Shown: positions 47,280-56,347, numbered from the stretch's first letter. The stretch is 64,000 bases of DNA from Trebonia sp963759545 (GCA_963759545.1 CAVXAB010000018.1:1-64000), one strand, 5' to 3'. The notes: generated by a model from the sequence alone, not told the origin. Numbers and translations: made by a program.

Positions 47280-47671
47280 GTCCGTGTCGATTCTTAATTA
47301 CGGAGCGCAACGAAACAACGCGTTGCGCCACCACCTTGCAGTGCCCAACCCACATTCGGTAACCCCACCCCAGTAACCGCCGCGAATATTGCGGAGAGGC
47401 CAGAATAACCGCTTTATCGGAAACAGGGCAGTACTTGCGTGTACCGGATCTATCACGTATGAGAGCAAGTGCCTGTTACTGGCGAGTAAATGCTTACGTA
47501 AGGGCGAATTTAGGATAATCAGCGGTGAACATCTGTCCGCGACCCCCGATCCGCCCGCTTGGCGCCTTCCCGGCCCGTCAGGCAGGCTGGCGAGGCGCAA
47601 CCGCTGGTGTCGCCGGATCGCCCCTGGGCCGTCCGGCACCGCGCACGACGAGCGGCCACTATGATCGGAGT
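47280..47671. other. Divergent intergenic region between sigma factor and HIT gene
   Basis: About 390 bases, AT-richer than average at 47290-47520. A hairpin with arms gcgcaacg (47305-47312) and cgttgcgc (47321-47328) lies just upstream of the sigma-factor frame, where its promoter or an untranslated leader would be. No gene is supported. Confidence 0.5.
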
Positions 47672-48016
47672 GTGCCAGACTGCTTGTTCTGCGGGATCGC
47701 TGCCGGACAGATCCCGGCCACGATAATGCTGGACGGAAAGCGGACCATCGCCTTCCGTGACATCAACCCCCAGGCGCCAACGCACGTCCTGGTGGTGCCG
47801 AGGGACCATTTCCCTGACGTGGCGGCCCTCGCCGCCGCGGGCGGCGGGCTGCTTGACGAACTCGTCGGCACGGCACGCGAGATCGCGGTCACCGAGGGCA
47901 TCGAGGCCAGCGGGTACCGGATCGTCTTCAACACCGGCCAGGACGGCGGGCAGACCGTCGGGCACGTGCACGCGCATGTGCTCGGTGGCCGCCCGATGAC
48001 CTGGCCGCCAGGCTGA
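47672..48016 (+). CDS. HIT-family nucleotide hydrolase
   Basis: 114 residues, complete. CLFCGIAAGQIPATI is the N-terminal zinc/cysteine pattern, and the histidine triad is HVHAHVLGG at the end. HIT proteins hydrolyse dinucleoside polyphosphates or nucleoside phosphoramidates. GTG 47672 directly follows GGAGT; there is no better start. It opens the HIT-phoH-ybeY-CBS-cdd-like run typical of actinobacteria. Confidence 0.9.
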   Translation: MPDCLFCGIAAGQIPATIMLDGKRTIAFRDINPQAPTHVLVVPRDHFPDVAALAAAGGGLLDELVGTAREIAVTEGIEASGYRIVFNTGQDGGQTVGHVHAHVLGGRPMTWPPG

Positions 48017-48128
48017 CCGGTGAGCGGGCCGTGGCGCCCGCATGCGGCCGTGACAAGCGCCAGCCGGTCCTGGCCAGTCGTCCACAACTCGCCCGCGGGG
48101 CGGTCCCGGGGCCTTCGAGAGCAGTGAA

Positions 48129-49178
48129 TTGACAGATACCCGCAGTGACAGTCCAGGTTCCACGATCCGAATCGTTATTCCCGACGGCCATTCCATGGTT
48201 GGCCTGCTCGGAACCAGGGACGAACTGCTTCACGCCATCGAGCGGGAGTTCTCCGCGGATATTCACGTCCGCGGTAACGAGATCACCGTCTCCGGCCCGC
48301 CGGCGGAAACCGAGCTCATTGGCAGCCTGTTCAATGAACTGCTCGAATTGCAGCGCAAGGGCGCCGAGCTTTCGCCGGACGCGATCGAGCGCACCGTGGC
48401 CATGCTCCGCGGTGACCACGGCGAGTCAGGCATGCGCCCGGCCGACGTGCTGACCCAGGGCATCCTCTCCGCCCGCGGCCGCACGATCCGCCCCAAGACG
48501 CTGAACCAGAAGCACTACGCGGACGCCATCGACAAGCACACGATCGTGTTCGCCATTGGCCCGGCAGGCACCGGCAAGACCTACCTCGCGATGGCCAAGG
48601 CGGTAAAGGCGCTGCAGGCCAAGGAGGTCAACCGGATCATCCTGACCCGCCCGGCCGTCGAGGCGGGCGAGCGCCTTGGCTTCCTGCCCGGCACGCTCTA
48701 CGAGAAGATCGACCCCTACCTGCGGCCGCTTTACGACGCCCTGCACGACATGGTCGACCCGGAGTCGATCCCGAAGCTCACCGCCGCGGGAACGATCGAG
48801 ATAGCCCCGCTAGCTTTCATGCGGGGTCGCTCGTTGAATGACTCCTTCATCATCCTCGACGAGGCGCAGAACACCACGCCCGAGCAGATGAAGATGTTCC
48901 TCACCCGCCTCGGGTTCGGGTCGAAGATCGTGGTGACCGGTGACGTCACCCAGGTCGACCTGCCGGAGGGTCAGGTCAGCGGCCTGCGGGTGGTGCAGGA
49001 CATCCTGGAAGACATCTCGGACATCCACTTCGCCCGGCTGACGAGCACCGACGTGGTGCGGCACAAGCTGGTCGGGAAGATCGTCGACGCCTACGAGCGT
49101 TACGACGCCAAGGCCAGTGAGCCCGCCCAGCCCGCCAGGCCAGCACAGCACGCACAAAGACGGGGAACACGAAGGTGA
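48129..49178 (+). CDS. phoH: PhoH-family ATPase
   Basis: 349 residues. After a KH-like N-domain, the PhoH ATPase has Walker A GPAGTGKTYLAMAKAV, RPAVEAGERLGFLPG, GRSLNDSFIILDEAQN and VVTGDVTQVDLPEGQ. It is an RNA-associated P-loop ATPase, functionally linked to YbeY. TTG 48129 appears to be the start, with weak ribosome signals. Its stop overlaps the GTG of ybeY by four bases. Confidence 0.9.
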   Translation: MTDTRSDSPGSTIRIVIPDGHSMVGLLGTRDELLHAIEREFSADIHVRGNEITVSGPPAETELIGSLFNELLELQRKGAELSPDAIERTVAMLRGDHGESGMRPADVLTQGILSARGRTIRPKTLNQKHYADAIDKHTIVFAIGPAGTGKTYLAMAKAVKALQAKEVNRIILTRPAVEAGERLGFLPGTLYEKIDPYLRPLYDALHDMVDPESIPKLTAAGTIEIAPLAFMRGRSLNDSFIILDEAQNTTPEQMKMFLTRLGFGSKIVVTGDVTQVDLPEGQVSGLRVVQDILEDISDIHFARLTSTDVVRHKLVGKIVDAYERYDAKASEPAQPARPAQHAQRRGTRR

Positions 49179-49702
49179 GCGTCGACATCAACAACGAGTC
49201 GGGGGTGGCGGTCGGCGAGGACGCGCTCCGCGAGCTCGCGCAGTACGTGATCGGCCAGATGGAGGTCCATCCGCTGGCGGACCTGTCCATGCTGTTCGTC
49301 GACGAGGCGCACATGACCAACCTCCACGAGAAGTGGATGGAGGAGCCAGGACCCACGGACGTGCTGTCCTTCCCGATGGACGAACTGCGCCCGCACGCGA
49401 TCGCGGGCCCGAACCGCACCAGGGGCCGCGACGAGGACGAGAGCGAGCCGGTCCTGCTTGGCGACGTGGTGCTCTGCCCCCAGGTGGCCGCCGCCCAGGC
49501 GAAGCAGCACGGGCATTCCACCCAGGCCGAGCTTGAGCTGCTCACCGTGCACGGCGTCCTGCACCTGCTCGGCTACGACCACGCCGACCCGGAAGAGGAA
49601 GCCGAGATGTTCGGCCTGCAGAACGAGCTGCTGCGCGACTGGCGAGATCAGCTGGCCAGCGGACCGCCGACCGCGGGCGAAGGGCGGGAAGGACAGGCCT
49701 AA
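49175..49702 (+). CDS. ybeY: Endoribonuclease YbeY
   Basis: 175 residues. The zinc site is HGVLHLLGYDHADPEEEAEM, and the N-terminal half has PTDVLSFPMDELRP. It is a metal-dependent RNase that matures 16S rRNA and acts in ribosome quality control. It overlaps phoH by four bases and abuts the next gene with no gap, so the three are translated together. Confidence 0.93.
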   Translation: MSVDINNESGVAVGEDALRELAQYVIGQMEVHPLADLSMLFVDEAHMTNLHEKWMEEPGPTDVLSFPMDELRPHAIAGPNRTRGRDEDESEPVLLGDVVLCPQVAAAQAKQHGHSTQAELELLTVHGVLHLLGYDHADPEEEAEMFGLQNELLRDWRDQLASGPPTAGEGREGQA

Positions 49703-50925
49703 ATGTCGCCCGCCGGGTGGCTCATACTCGCCGCGATCGTCCTGGTTATCGCGGCGGGCTGGTGTGCCGGCGCGCAGACGGCCCTGGCCAGGACCGACTC
49801 AGACGGACTTGACCGCTACGGCAGCCTGCTGACCCTGATCAGGGTGCTCGCCGAGGTATCGGCCGCGGTCTGCGTCACCCTCGCCTTCGCGCACTGGCTC
49901 GGCGGCGGCTGGCAGGTGTTCCTTCCCGCGGCCGGCGTGCTGCTCGTCGCGCGGTACGTGCTGATCGGGGTGGGACCGCGCGCCATGGGCAAGCGGCGGG
50001 CCGAACGGGTCGCCGCCGCCGCACGCCGCCTCCTCCGCCCGCTCTACGCCGCCCTCGGCCCCGTGGCGCGCCTGCTCGACGCGGTGACCCGCGTGCTGCC
50101 GTTCGGCGGCCAGGGCGGCGATCCCGAGCTGAACGGCCGCCCCGGCGTCGACGACCTGGTCGACTACATCGAGTCACAGGACGAGATCGATCCCGGCGAG
50201 CGGGCAGATGGTCCGCTCGGTCGTCGAGCTCGGCGACACGATCGTCCGCGAGGTCATGGTGCCGCGCACGGACATGGTGTTCGTCGAGCGCGAACAAGAC
50301 CCTGGACCAGGCGCTGTCGCTGGCGCTGCGCAGCGGCTTCTCCCGCATCCCGGTGACCGGGGAGTCCACGGACGACGTGGTGGGGATCGCCTACCTGAAG
50401 GACATCGTCGCCTGGATCCACGAGCACCCGGACGCGGAGGAGGCCGAGCGCGTGGAGAAGGTCATGCGGACCGCCACCTACGTCCCCGACTCCAAGCCGG
50501 TCGACGAGCTGCTCCGCCAGATGCAGCTGCAGCGGACCCACGTGGCGATCGTCATCGACGAGTACGGCGGCACGGCCGGCCTGGCCACGATCGAGGACAT
50601 CCTCGAGGAGATCGTCGGTGAGATCGCCGACGAGTACGACAACGAGCGCGCCCCGGTCGAGTGGCTGGCCCCCGGCACGGCCCGCGTCACCGCCCGCCTG
50701 CCGGTCGCCGACCTTGAGGAGCTCTTCCGGGTCAAGGTCGACGCGGAAGACGTGGAAACGGTCGGCGGCCTCCTCGCCCACGAGCTTGGCCGCGTCCCCA
50801 TCGCCGGCTCCGAGGCCACGGTCGCCGGCCTCCACCTCACGGCGGAAAACCTGGCAGGGCGCCGCAACAAGCTGGGCACCGTCCTCATCGAGCGGGTCCC
50901 AAGCCAAAGCCAGGAAAAAGACTAA
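49703..50925 (+). CDS. CBS-domain transporter-associated protein (CorC/hemolysin family), two frameshifts
   Basis: About 408 residues when joined. The N-terminal DUF21/CNNM-like part has four hydrophobic segments but is shorter than in many relatives. Then come SVVELGDTIVREVMVPRTDM, two CBS domains (GIAYLKDIVAWIH, QLQRTHVAIVIDEYGGTAGL) and the C-terminal CorC_HlyC transporter-associated domain. The frame breaks twice: at the G run 50202-50204 (one extra g before cagatggtc) and at 50290-50292 (one extra g in cgcgaacaag). Both halves stay fully conserved. It probably functions in ion homeostasis or membrane integrity. Confidence 0.82.
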
Positions 50926-51088
50926 CCCCCAAGATCATCCCGAACGAGTTCATTGCTCCGCCTGGTTGCGCTCGCTTACTCCCGGGCATTGCCGGCCGGG
51001 ATCGCAGCGCTCCGTCTTCCGGGCACCGAACATTGCCTTGGCCGCGTGGCGGGAGCCGGGGGCGGGGAGGGCTCACTACACTGCTCCC

Positions 51089-51442
51089 GTGAGTGATGCG
51101 ACTGCCGGGCATGGCCTTGACCCGGAGGATCAGAAGATCATTACCCTGGCCCGGTCGACGCGGGCCCGGGTGGCCGCGTCCGAGGGCGCGGCGGTGCGCG
51201 ACGATACCGGGCGTACCTATACGGCCGCCGCGGTGGCCCTGCCGTCGCTGCGGCTGTCCGCGCTGCGGCTCGCGGTCGCGATGGCCGTCTCAAGCGGAGC
51301 GGAGTCTCTGGAAGCCGCCGCCCTGGTCAGCGACTCAGAGCCCGAGCCGGGCGACCTGGCCGCCGTCCGCGACCTGGGCCCCAACGCCCCGGTCTTCCAC
51401 GCCGCCCCGGACGGCACGCTCCGCGCGACGCTCGTCCCTTAG
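51089..51442 (+). CDS. Cytidine deaminase-like small protein
   Basis: 117 residues. LDPEDQKIITLARSTRARV and AAVRDDTGRTYTAAAVALPS, then LSALRLAVAMAVSSGAESLE match the short actinobacterial proteins annotated as cytidine deaminase next to era. The zinc-ligand motifs of true cytidine deaminase (HAE and PCxxC) are absent, so it is probably not a deaminase. GTG 51089 follows a gap of about 160 bases after the CBS gene. Confidence 0.7.
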   Translation: MSDATAGHGLDPEDQKIITLARSTRARVAASEGAAVRDDTGRTYTAAAVALPSLRLSALRLAVAMAVSSGAESLEAAALVSDSEPEPGDLAAVRDLGPNAPVFHAAPDGTLRATLVP

Positions 51443-51458
51443 CAGCCGACACTCCGGC

Positions 51459-51956
51459 CTAGGTCCGCCTGGGCAGGCGGACCGGGCGCGCGGGGATGTC
51501 ACCGCGCAGCAGCCTGTCCATGAGGTCGGCGAGGCCGAGCGGCGCGATCCGCTCGGTCGCCGCCCGCAGGTCAGCGACGCTCCACCAGCGGTGCCCGGTG
51601 ATCAGCGAGCGCTCGAACTCTTCCTGCCCGTCGGTGTTCAGCATCGCGCTTGGCACCCGCAGGTAGAAGAACGAGTGCGCGCCGAGGAACAGCTTCCCCT
51701 GCTCCTTGGCCAGCCAGAGGCTTGAGGACGTCGCCACGACCGGCCCGAGCCCGGCCTCAGGGACGGCGAACCCGGTCTCCTCGAAGAGCTCCCGCACGGC
51801 AGCCGACCGCACCGTCTCGCCTCGGTGCACGCCACCGCCCGGCGTGAACCACCACCGCTCCCCGTCCGCCTCCCGCGCGCTGAACAGCAGGACCCGGCCC
51901 TCGGGGTCGGCCACAAGAATCCGCGCGGTCGGCCGCCAGATGGGGGTCGGAGTCAC
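51459..51956 (-). CDS. Nudix hydrolase
   Basis: About 165 residues. The Nudix box is complete: GGGVHRGETVRSAAVRELFE followed by ETGF. The body includes TARILVADPEGRVLLFSARE and RWWFTPGG. It cleaves nucleoside diphosphates linked to another group; substrate unknown. GTG 51956 is preferred because the conserved region starts there; an upstream start at 52007 would add 17 residues. It is divergent from era and converges on the cdd-like gene. Confidence 0.88.
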   Translation of the reverse strand: MTPTPIWRPTARILVADPEGRVLLFSAREADGERWWFTPGGGVHRGETVRSAAVRELFEETGFAVPEAGLGPVVATSSSLWLAKEQGKLFLGAHSFFYLRVPSAMLNTDGQEEFERSLITGHRWWSVADLRAATERIAPLGLADLMDRLLRGDIPARPVRLPRRT

Positions 51957-52037
51957 AAACCAGACATTACTCCGCAGCCTTGCTCGAGGACCTGACGGCC
52001 AACCCAACAGGTGGCCCGCATGCGGGACAATTGATGG

Positions 52038-53015
52038 GTGAACCAGCCGCGAGTGACCGAGAAGAAGGCCGGGCGAGCCCGGGGGACCGGCGCGACTGCC
52101 AGCCCCGCGCCGCGAGAGCCGGTCTTCAGATCCGGCTTCGCGTGCCTGGTCGGCCGTCCGAACGTCGGCAAGTCAACCCTCACCAACGCCCTCGTCGGCG
52201 CCAAGGTCGCGATCACGAGCAACCGCCCGCAGACGACAAGGCGGGTGATCCGCGGCGTCGTCCACCGGCCCGACGCGCAGCTGGTCATCGTGGACACGCC
52301 CGGCCTGCACCGGCCGAGAACGCTGCTCGGCGAGCGCCTCGACAGCCTGGTTCGCTCCACGCTCACCGAGGTCGACGTGATCGGCTTCTGCGTGCCCGCG
52401 CAGGAAAACGTCGGGCCAGGCGACAAGTACCTGGCCAGGGAGCTCGCCGCGGTCAAGGACACGCCGGTCGTCGCGATCGTCACCAAGACCGATAGCGTCC
52501 CGCAGGAGCGAATCGCCGAGCAGCTACTCGCGGTCAGCGAACTGGGGGAGTGGGCGGACGTGGTCCCGGTCTCCGCCGTGGCCGGCTTCCAGCTCGACGT
52601 GCTCAAGGACGTCCTGGTCAGCTATCTCCCCGAAGGCCCCGCGCTTTACCCGGACGGCGAGCTGACCGACGAGCCAGAGCAGATCATGGTCGCCGAGCTG
52701 ATCCGCGAGGCCGCGCTCGAAGGGGTCCGTGATGAGTTGCCGCACTCGATCGCGGTGCTGGTCGAGGAGATGGGGCCGCGCGAGGACCAGCCCGACCTGA
52801 TCGACGTGCACGCCGAGCTGTACGTCGAGCGCCCGAGCCAGAAGGCGATCGTCATCGGCACCAAAGGCGCCCGCCTCAAGGAGGTCGGCACCACGGCACG
52901 CAAGCAGATCGAGGCCCTCCTCGGCAGCCGGGTCTATCTTGACCTGCACGTGAGGATCGCCAAGGACTGGCAGCGCAACCCGAAGTACCTGCGCCGCCTC
53001 GGCTTTTACGATTGA
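52038..53015 (+). CDS. era: GTPase Era
   Basis: 325 residues. The G domain has P-loop GRPNVGKSTLTNALVG, DTPGLHRPRTLLGERL and G4 TKTD, and the C-terminal KH domain includes VERPSQKAIVIGTKGARLKE and IGTKGARLKEVGTTAR. Era binds 16S rRNA near the 3' end during small-subunit assembly. GTG 52038 opens a Lys/Arg-rich leader before the P-loop. It is the typical neighbour of ybeY and recO in actinobacteria, here with a GNAT cluster and leuA in between. Confidence 0.93.
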   Translation: MNQPRVTEKKAGRARGTGATASPAPREPVFRSGFACLVGRPNVGKSTLTNALVGAKVAITSNRPQTTRRVIRGVVHRPDAQLVIVDTPGLHRPRTLLGERLDSLVRSTLTEVDVIGFCVPAQENVGPGDKYLARELAAVKDTPVVAIVTKTDSVPQERIAEQLLAVSELGEWADVVPVSAVAGFQLDVLKDVLVSYLPEGPALYPDGELTDEPEQIMVAELIREAALEGVRDELPHSIAVLVEEMGPREDQPDLIDVHAELYVERPSQKAIVIGTKGARLKEVGTTARKQIEALLGSRVYLDLHVRIAKDWQRNPKYLRRLGFYD

Positions 53016-53026
53016 TGCGATCGTTG

Positions 53027-54037
53027 TTAGCCGAGCGCCGCGGCGACCGCGAGTTCGACGGTGTGGTACGCGGGCGGGTCAAGCGCGAAGCCAAGCACGT
53101 CGTTGACCGCGATCATGTGATCGTTGGCCGACGCGTTGCCCGTGTCGATCAGCTCGATCGCCGGCTCGGCCTCGGCCAGCCAGCCCAGCATCGCGGTCTT
53201 GACCAGGAGCCCGAGCCGGTGCCCGCGATGCCGGCGGGTCACCGCGGTCAGCCCCTGATGCCCCCATCGCGGGCTGTCAGGGGCGACAGACAGCTGCGTC
53301 ATCGCGGCCAGTTCACCGCTCGCGTCGTGTGCCGCCGCGATGGTGTAGGTGCGTACCCCCATGGCCCGCAGCGGGGCGTCGGCGCGCTCGCGAACCCGCT
53401 CGCCGTCCCATGCCTCCGCCTCATACCCCTCGTCGTGCGGGGCGTCGGCGTACGCGTTGAGCACCCCCGCAAGCGACTCCCGGTACTCGGGTGGCGTCTG
53501 CCCCGTCCAGCGGACCAGCGAGTACCCCGTGGCGGCCGCGGTCGCCTCCGCGCGCAGCCGGGCGAACTTCCCCGCCGGCACCGTGCGCAGGTCGAGCCTG
53601 CGCATCGCGGCGGCCATCCCTGACGCAGCGCCGATCGCGACGGCGAACGCGTCGCCTGCCGAGCCGTCCCTGACCTCGCCACCGAGCACGGACCGCCCGG
53701 CGGCGCCGGCTCGCTCCGCGGCATGGCGCAGCAGGTCCGTGCCGAGTCCTCGTCGGCGCGCCGCCGGATCGACCACGATCAGCAGCACCGCCCGGTCGCG
53801 GTTTTCCAGGTCGGGCAGTTCGAGGCGGTACCAGCCGACGACACTCCCCGCCGCGCTCCCTGGGATGTACCAGGCCTCGGCCGGGTCGCCGGTAAAGCCC
53901 TGGCGCAGCCAGGCGCTGAGCACCTGCCCCTTCATCCGCGGCCCGTTCGCGTCGTCGATGTCCAGGGCCGCACCCCAGGCCGCCTGGCAGCCAAGCAGGG
54001 CCGCGGCGTCCGCCTGATCCCACCGCACGATGCGCAT
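53027..54037 (-). CDS. Tandem-domain GNAT acetyltransferase, copy 1
   Basis: About 336 residues with two GNAT halves. The first has LLIVVDPAARRRGLGTDLLR (acetyl-CoA pyrophosphate loop), the second GLTAVTRRHRGHRLGLLVKT with LIDTGNASANDHMIAVNDVL. It resembles mycothiol synthase-like and antibiotic acetyltransferase-like double GNAT proteins; substrate unknown. It is about 40% similar by eye to copy 2 (54212) and shares its layout, so the two arose by duplication. ATG 54037 follows directly after the remnant copy. Confidence 0.8.
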   Translation of the reverse strand: MRIVRWDQADAAALLGCQAAWGAALDIDDANGPRMKGQVLSAWLRQGFTGDPAEAWYIPGSAAGSVVGWYRLELPDLENRDRAVLLIVVDPAARRRGLGTDLLRHAAERAGAAGRSVLGGEVRDGSAGDAFAVAIGAASGMAAAMRRLDLRTVPAGKFARLRAEATAAATGYSLVRWTGQTPPEYRESLAGVLNAYADAPHDEGYEAEAWDGERVRERADAPLRAMGVRTYTIAAAHDASGELAAMTQLSVAPDSPRWGHQGLTAVTRRHRGHRLGLLVKTAMLGWLAEAEPAIELIDTGNASANDHMIAVNDVLGFALDPPAYHTVELAVAAALG

Positions 54038-54041
54038 TCCG

Positions 54042-54192
54042 CTAGTCAATCGGACCTCCCGTGAGCATGGCGAGCGAGGCCACCTGGAGTTCAGCCATCA
54101 GCATCGCCGTCTTGACCAGCAGGCCGAGCCGGTGGCCACGGTGCGCCCTGGTCACCGCCGTGATCTGCTGATGACCCCACCACGATCTCCAT
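54042..54192 (-). pseudogene. Remnant of a third GNAT gene between the two intact copies
   Basis: ATG 54192 with GAAAGGA upstream begins a short frame, but in a shifted frame the next 120 bases encode WGHQQITAVTRAHRGHRLG, then LLVKTAML. That is nearly identical to the second GNAT motif of copies 1 and 2. About 270 residues are missing. This looks like a gene that kept its start and C-terminal motif but lost the middle, probably by recombination between tandem copies. Confidence 0.75.
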
Positions 54193-54211
54193 GCCGTCCG
54201 CCGGTCCTTTC

Positions 54212-55216
54212 TCAGCGCATGTTCGCGACCGGGATCTCGTAGAACCGCCAGCCCGGCTCGGCCACCTTGTAGCCAAGCTGCTCGTTGACCGCGATCATGT
54301 GCTCGTTGGTGGCCGCGTTCCCAGTCGTGATCCACTCAAGCTGCGGCTCAGCCGACGCGAGCAGCTCAAGCATCGCGGTCTTGGTGAGCAGGCCGAGGCG
54401 GTGACCGCGATGCGTCCTGATCACGGCCGTGAGCTGCTGGTATCCCCATTGGGGCTGCACGGGATCGACGAGGACGGCGCTGAACGCGGTCATCTCACCG
54501 GTCGCGTCGTGGAACGCGGCGATGCTGTAGGAGCGCAGCAGCCCGGCTCGAATGAAGGCGTTCGTTCGCTCGCGGATCCGCTCGGCGTCCCAGAACTCCG
54601 GCTCCTCGTTCTCTCCGCGCGGCGCGTCGTTGAACGCGTTGAAGACCCCGGCGAGCGGACCGCAGTAGTCATCGGGGGTGGCCCCGGTCCAGGACACGAG
54701 CGAGTAGCCGGCGGCTGCTTTCTCGGCCGACGCCCGCAGCGACGCGATCGTCCCCGGCGCGATCTCGCGCAGGTGCTGGACGCGCCGGACCTCCTCAAGG
54801 TCCAGCCGCGCCCCGACCGCCTGCGCGAAGGCGTCCCCGGCGGTGCCCACGGTCGCCGGCGAGCCGAACAGGGACCGCCCGTTCGCCTCCGCCCGGCCGC
54901 CTTCGTGCCGCAGCATCTCGCGCCCGATGCCGCGCCGCCTGACAGCCGGGTGCACCACCGGACCGCCGCTCGCCCGGCCCAGGTTCTCGAGGTCGGGCAG
55001 GTGCATCCGGTAGAACCCGTTGACCGACCCTCCGTCGTCAACGGCGCACCAGACCTCGCCTGGCGTCTTGTCCCAGCCCTCGCGGAGGTACAGGGCGAAC
55101 ACCCCGTACGACATCGGCGGCTCGACCGGCTCGTCGACCTCGTGGGCCGCGAGCATGACGTCATAGCACGCCCGTGCGATCTTCTCGTCAGCAGGATCCA
55201 GCTGTTCGATGCGCAT
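54212..55216 (-). CDS. Tandem-domain GNAT acetyltransferase, copy 2
   Basis: About 334 residues. The first half has VVHPAVRRRGIGREMLRHEG, the second LTAVIRTHRGHRLGLLTKTA and WITTGNAATNEHMIAVNEQL. Same double-GNAT layout as copy 1 and first in the leftward cluster. ATG 55216 abuts TTGGAGG with no spacer, which is unusual; an upstream start at 55252 is possible. Substrate unknown. Confidence 0.8.
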   Translation of the reverse strand: MRIEQLDPADEKIARACYDVMLAAHEVDEPVEPPMSYGVFALYLREGWDKTPGEVWCAVDDGGSVNGFYRMHLPDLENLGRASGGPVVHPAVRRRGIGREMLRHEGGRAEANGRSLFGSPATVGTAGDAFAQAVGARLDLEEVRRVQHLREIAPGTIASLRASAEKAAAGYSLVSWTGATPDDYCGPLAGVFNAFNDAPRGENEEPEFWDAERIRERTNAFIRAGLLRSYSIAAFHDATGEMTAFSAVLVDPVQPQWGYQQLTAVIRTHRGHRLGLLTKTAMLELLASAEPQLEWITTGNAATNEHMIAVNEQLGYKVAEPGWRFYEIPVANMR

Positions 55217-55438
55217 CCTCCAAGCCAACCCCAGCGTCCGCACGAGCGCCACAGGTTTTTCAGCCTCGGCGACGCTCCGTCACCGGCCTCGTGTCCGGCA
55301 GGCGGTGAGGCCACGCGGTGACGATCAAAACTCTCAACCTTGCGCCCGATATATACAGATAAATGGTGATCTAAGCGGTCTGCGGCCCCGGGCGCGGTAG
55401 GCTAGGCCGCCGGGTGCCACCTACCGAAGGGACGGAAC

Positions 55439-56155
55439 ATGCTCATCATCTGGCTGAGCGTCATCTACCGGACCCTCGGCCGGGGGGCGTTCTTCTGCCG
55501 GCGTTGCGGCGGTGACCGCGCATACCGCCACCGGGCCGGCCGCAGGTACATCACCATCTACTTCATCCCGGTCGTCCCGCTGATGAAGACCGGCGAGCAC
55601 GTGCAGTGCCTGACGTGCAAGACCAGGTACGTCACCGAGGTGCTGAAGCTGCCCACCACGGTCCAGATGCAGGCGGCGCTCGGCGCGGGGATGCGGGCGA
55701 TGGTCGGCATCATCCTCAGGGCCGGCAACCCGGCCAGCCCGCTGTCACGCCGTCGCGCCCTCGACGCGGTCACCGGTGCGGGCGAGGACGGCTACGACGA
55801 GGACGCGCTCAAGGAGGACCTCGCGGAGCCGGCCGGCACCGCCAGGGCCAAGATCGGCGCGCTCGGCGCACAGCTCCAGACCGAGGCGCGCGAGTGGTAC
55901 CTGGCCGAGGCGATCAGGATCGCGATGGCGGACGGCCCGCTGACCGGAGCCGAGCGCGCCGCCGCGGAGCACCTGGCCGCCACCCTCGGCATGACGCAGG
56001 CCCAGGCGTTCGGCGTGATCGCCCTCACCGAGCAGTTTTCTCCCCGGGGGGATGACCCCCCCGGTGACCCCCCCAATCATGGCGGGGGCTTCGCCCCCCC
56101 ATTGCCCCCCACGGGGGGACTCGCAAAACCCGCTCGCCCCCCGCGCCGTGGCTGA
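55439..56155 (+). CDS. Zinc-ribbon protein with TerB-like helical domain
   Basis: 238 residues as read. A zinc ribbon (CRRCGGDRAYR, then VQCLTCKTRYVTE) with a hydrophobic IYFIPVVPL stretch is followed by a helical TerB-like region (ALGAQLQTEAREWYLAEAIR and MADGPLTGAERAAAEHLAAT). TerB-type domains occur in tellurite and stress proteins. After residue 201 the sequence becomes Pro/Gly-rich because the frame runs through a G-run/C-run repeat, so the natural end is probably near 56040. Function is unknown. Confidence 0.65.
   Translation: MLIIWLSVIYRTLGRGAFFCRRCGGDRAYRHRAGRRYITIYFIPVVPLMKTGEHVQCLTCKTRYVTEVLKLPTTVQMQAALGAGMRAMVGIILRAGNPASPLSRRRALDAVTGAGEDGYDEDALKEDLAEPAGTARAKIGALGAQLQTEAREWYLAEAIRIAMADGPLTGAERAAAEHLAATLGMTQAQAFGVIALTEQFSPRGDDPPGDPPNHGGGFAPPLPPTGGLAKPARPPRRG
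56041..56125 (+). repeat. Expanded G-run/C-run module in the 3' end of the TerB-like gene
   Basis: tccccggggggatgaccccc is followed by ccggtgaccccccc, then gcgggggcttcgccccccc (a hairpin of G and C runs) and a further gccccccacgggggga. It is a degenerate, expanded version of the module at 20461, 33433 and 36412. The frame passes through without a stop and gives a Pro/Gly-rich tail. Confidence 0.65.
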
Positions 56156-56210
56156 GGTTAAGGCGGCCCGAGACCCGGGGCGCCGGTCGGGCTGGTAGGC
56201 TTTCCTTGTC

Positions 56211-56258
56211 ATGGCGCACGAGCTGCTCCTCCTTAGCGGCCGCGGCGGGGGCCTATAA
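56211..56258 (+). CDS. leuA leader peptide (attenuation)
   Basis: ATG 56211 to TAA 56258 encodes MAHELLLLSGRGGGL, with four successive leucine codons (CTG CTC CTC CTT) and a fifth at the end. It lies about 90 bases before leuA. A short leucine-rich peptide in this position is the hallmark of ribosome-mediated attenuation: stalling at leucine codons when leucine is scarce would let transcription of leuA proceed. Leader peptides before leuA are described in actinobacteria. It has no strong ribosome site of its own. Confidence 0.75.
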   Translation: MAHELLLLSGRGGGL

Positions 56259-56347
56259 AGGCTGGCTCCCTCGTCGCGGGATCTAGGCATGTCCGCTGGC
56301 CGCCCAACCGGACAACACCACCGCGAAACTCGAAGGACACAGCAGCG
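56259..56347 (+). promoter_or_regulatory. leuA attenuator region
   Basis: 89 bases between the leader peptide stop and the leuA ATG. Short complementary segments (gtccg...cggac at about 56290-56314, and GC-rich ggccgc sequences matching the leader codons) could form alternative stems. No T-tract is present. A fold was not computed, so this is assigned mainly from its place after the leader peptide. AAGGA lies eight bases before the leuA start. Confidence 0.5.

Noticed and set aside
50208..50621. Separate small gene within the CBS protein region
   Set aside because: It is the middle segment of the CBS gene between two single-base breaks.
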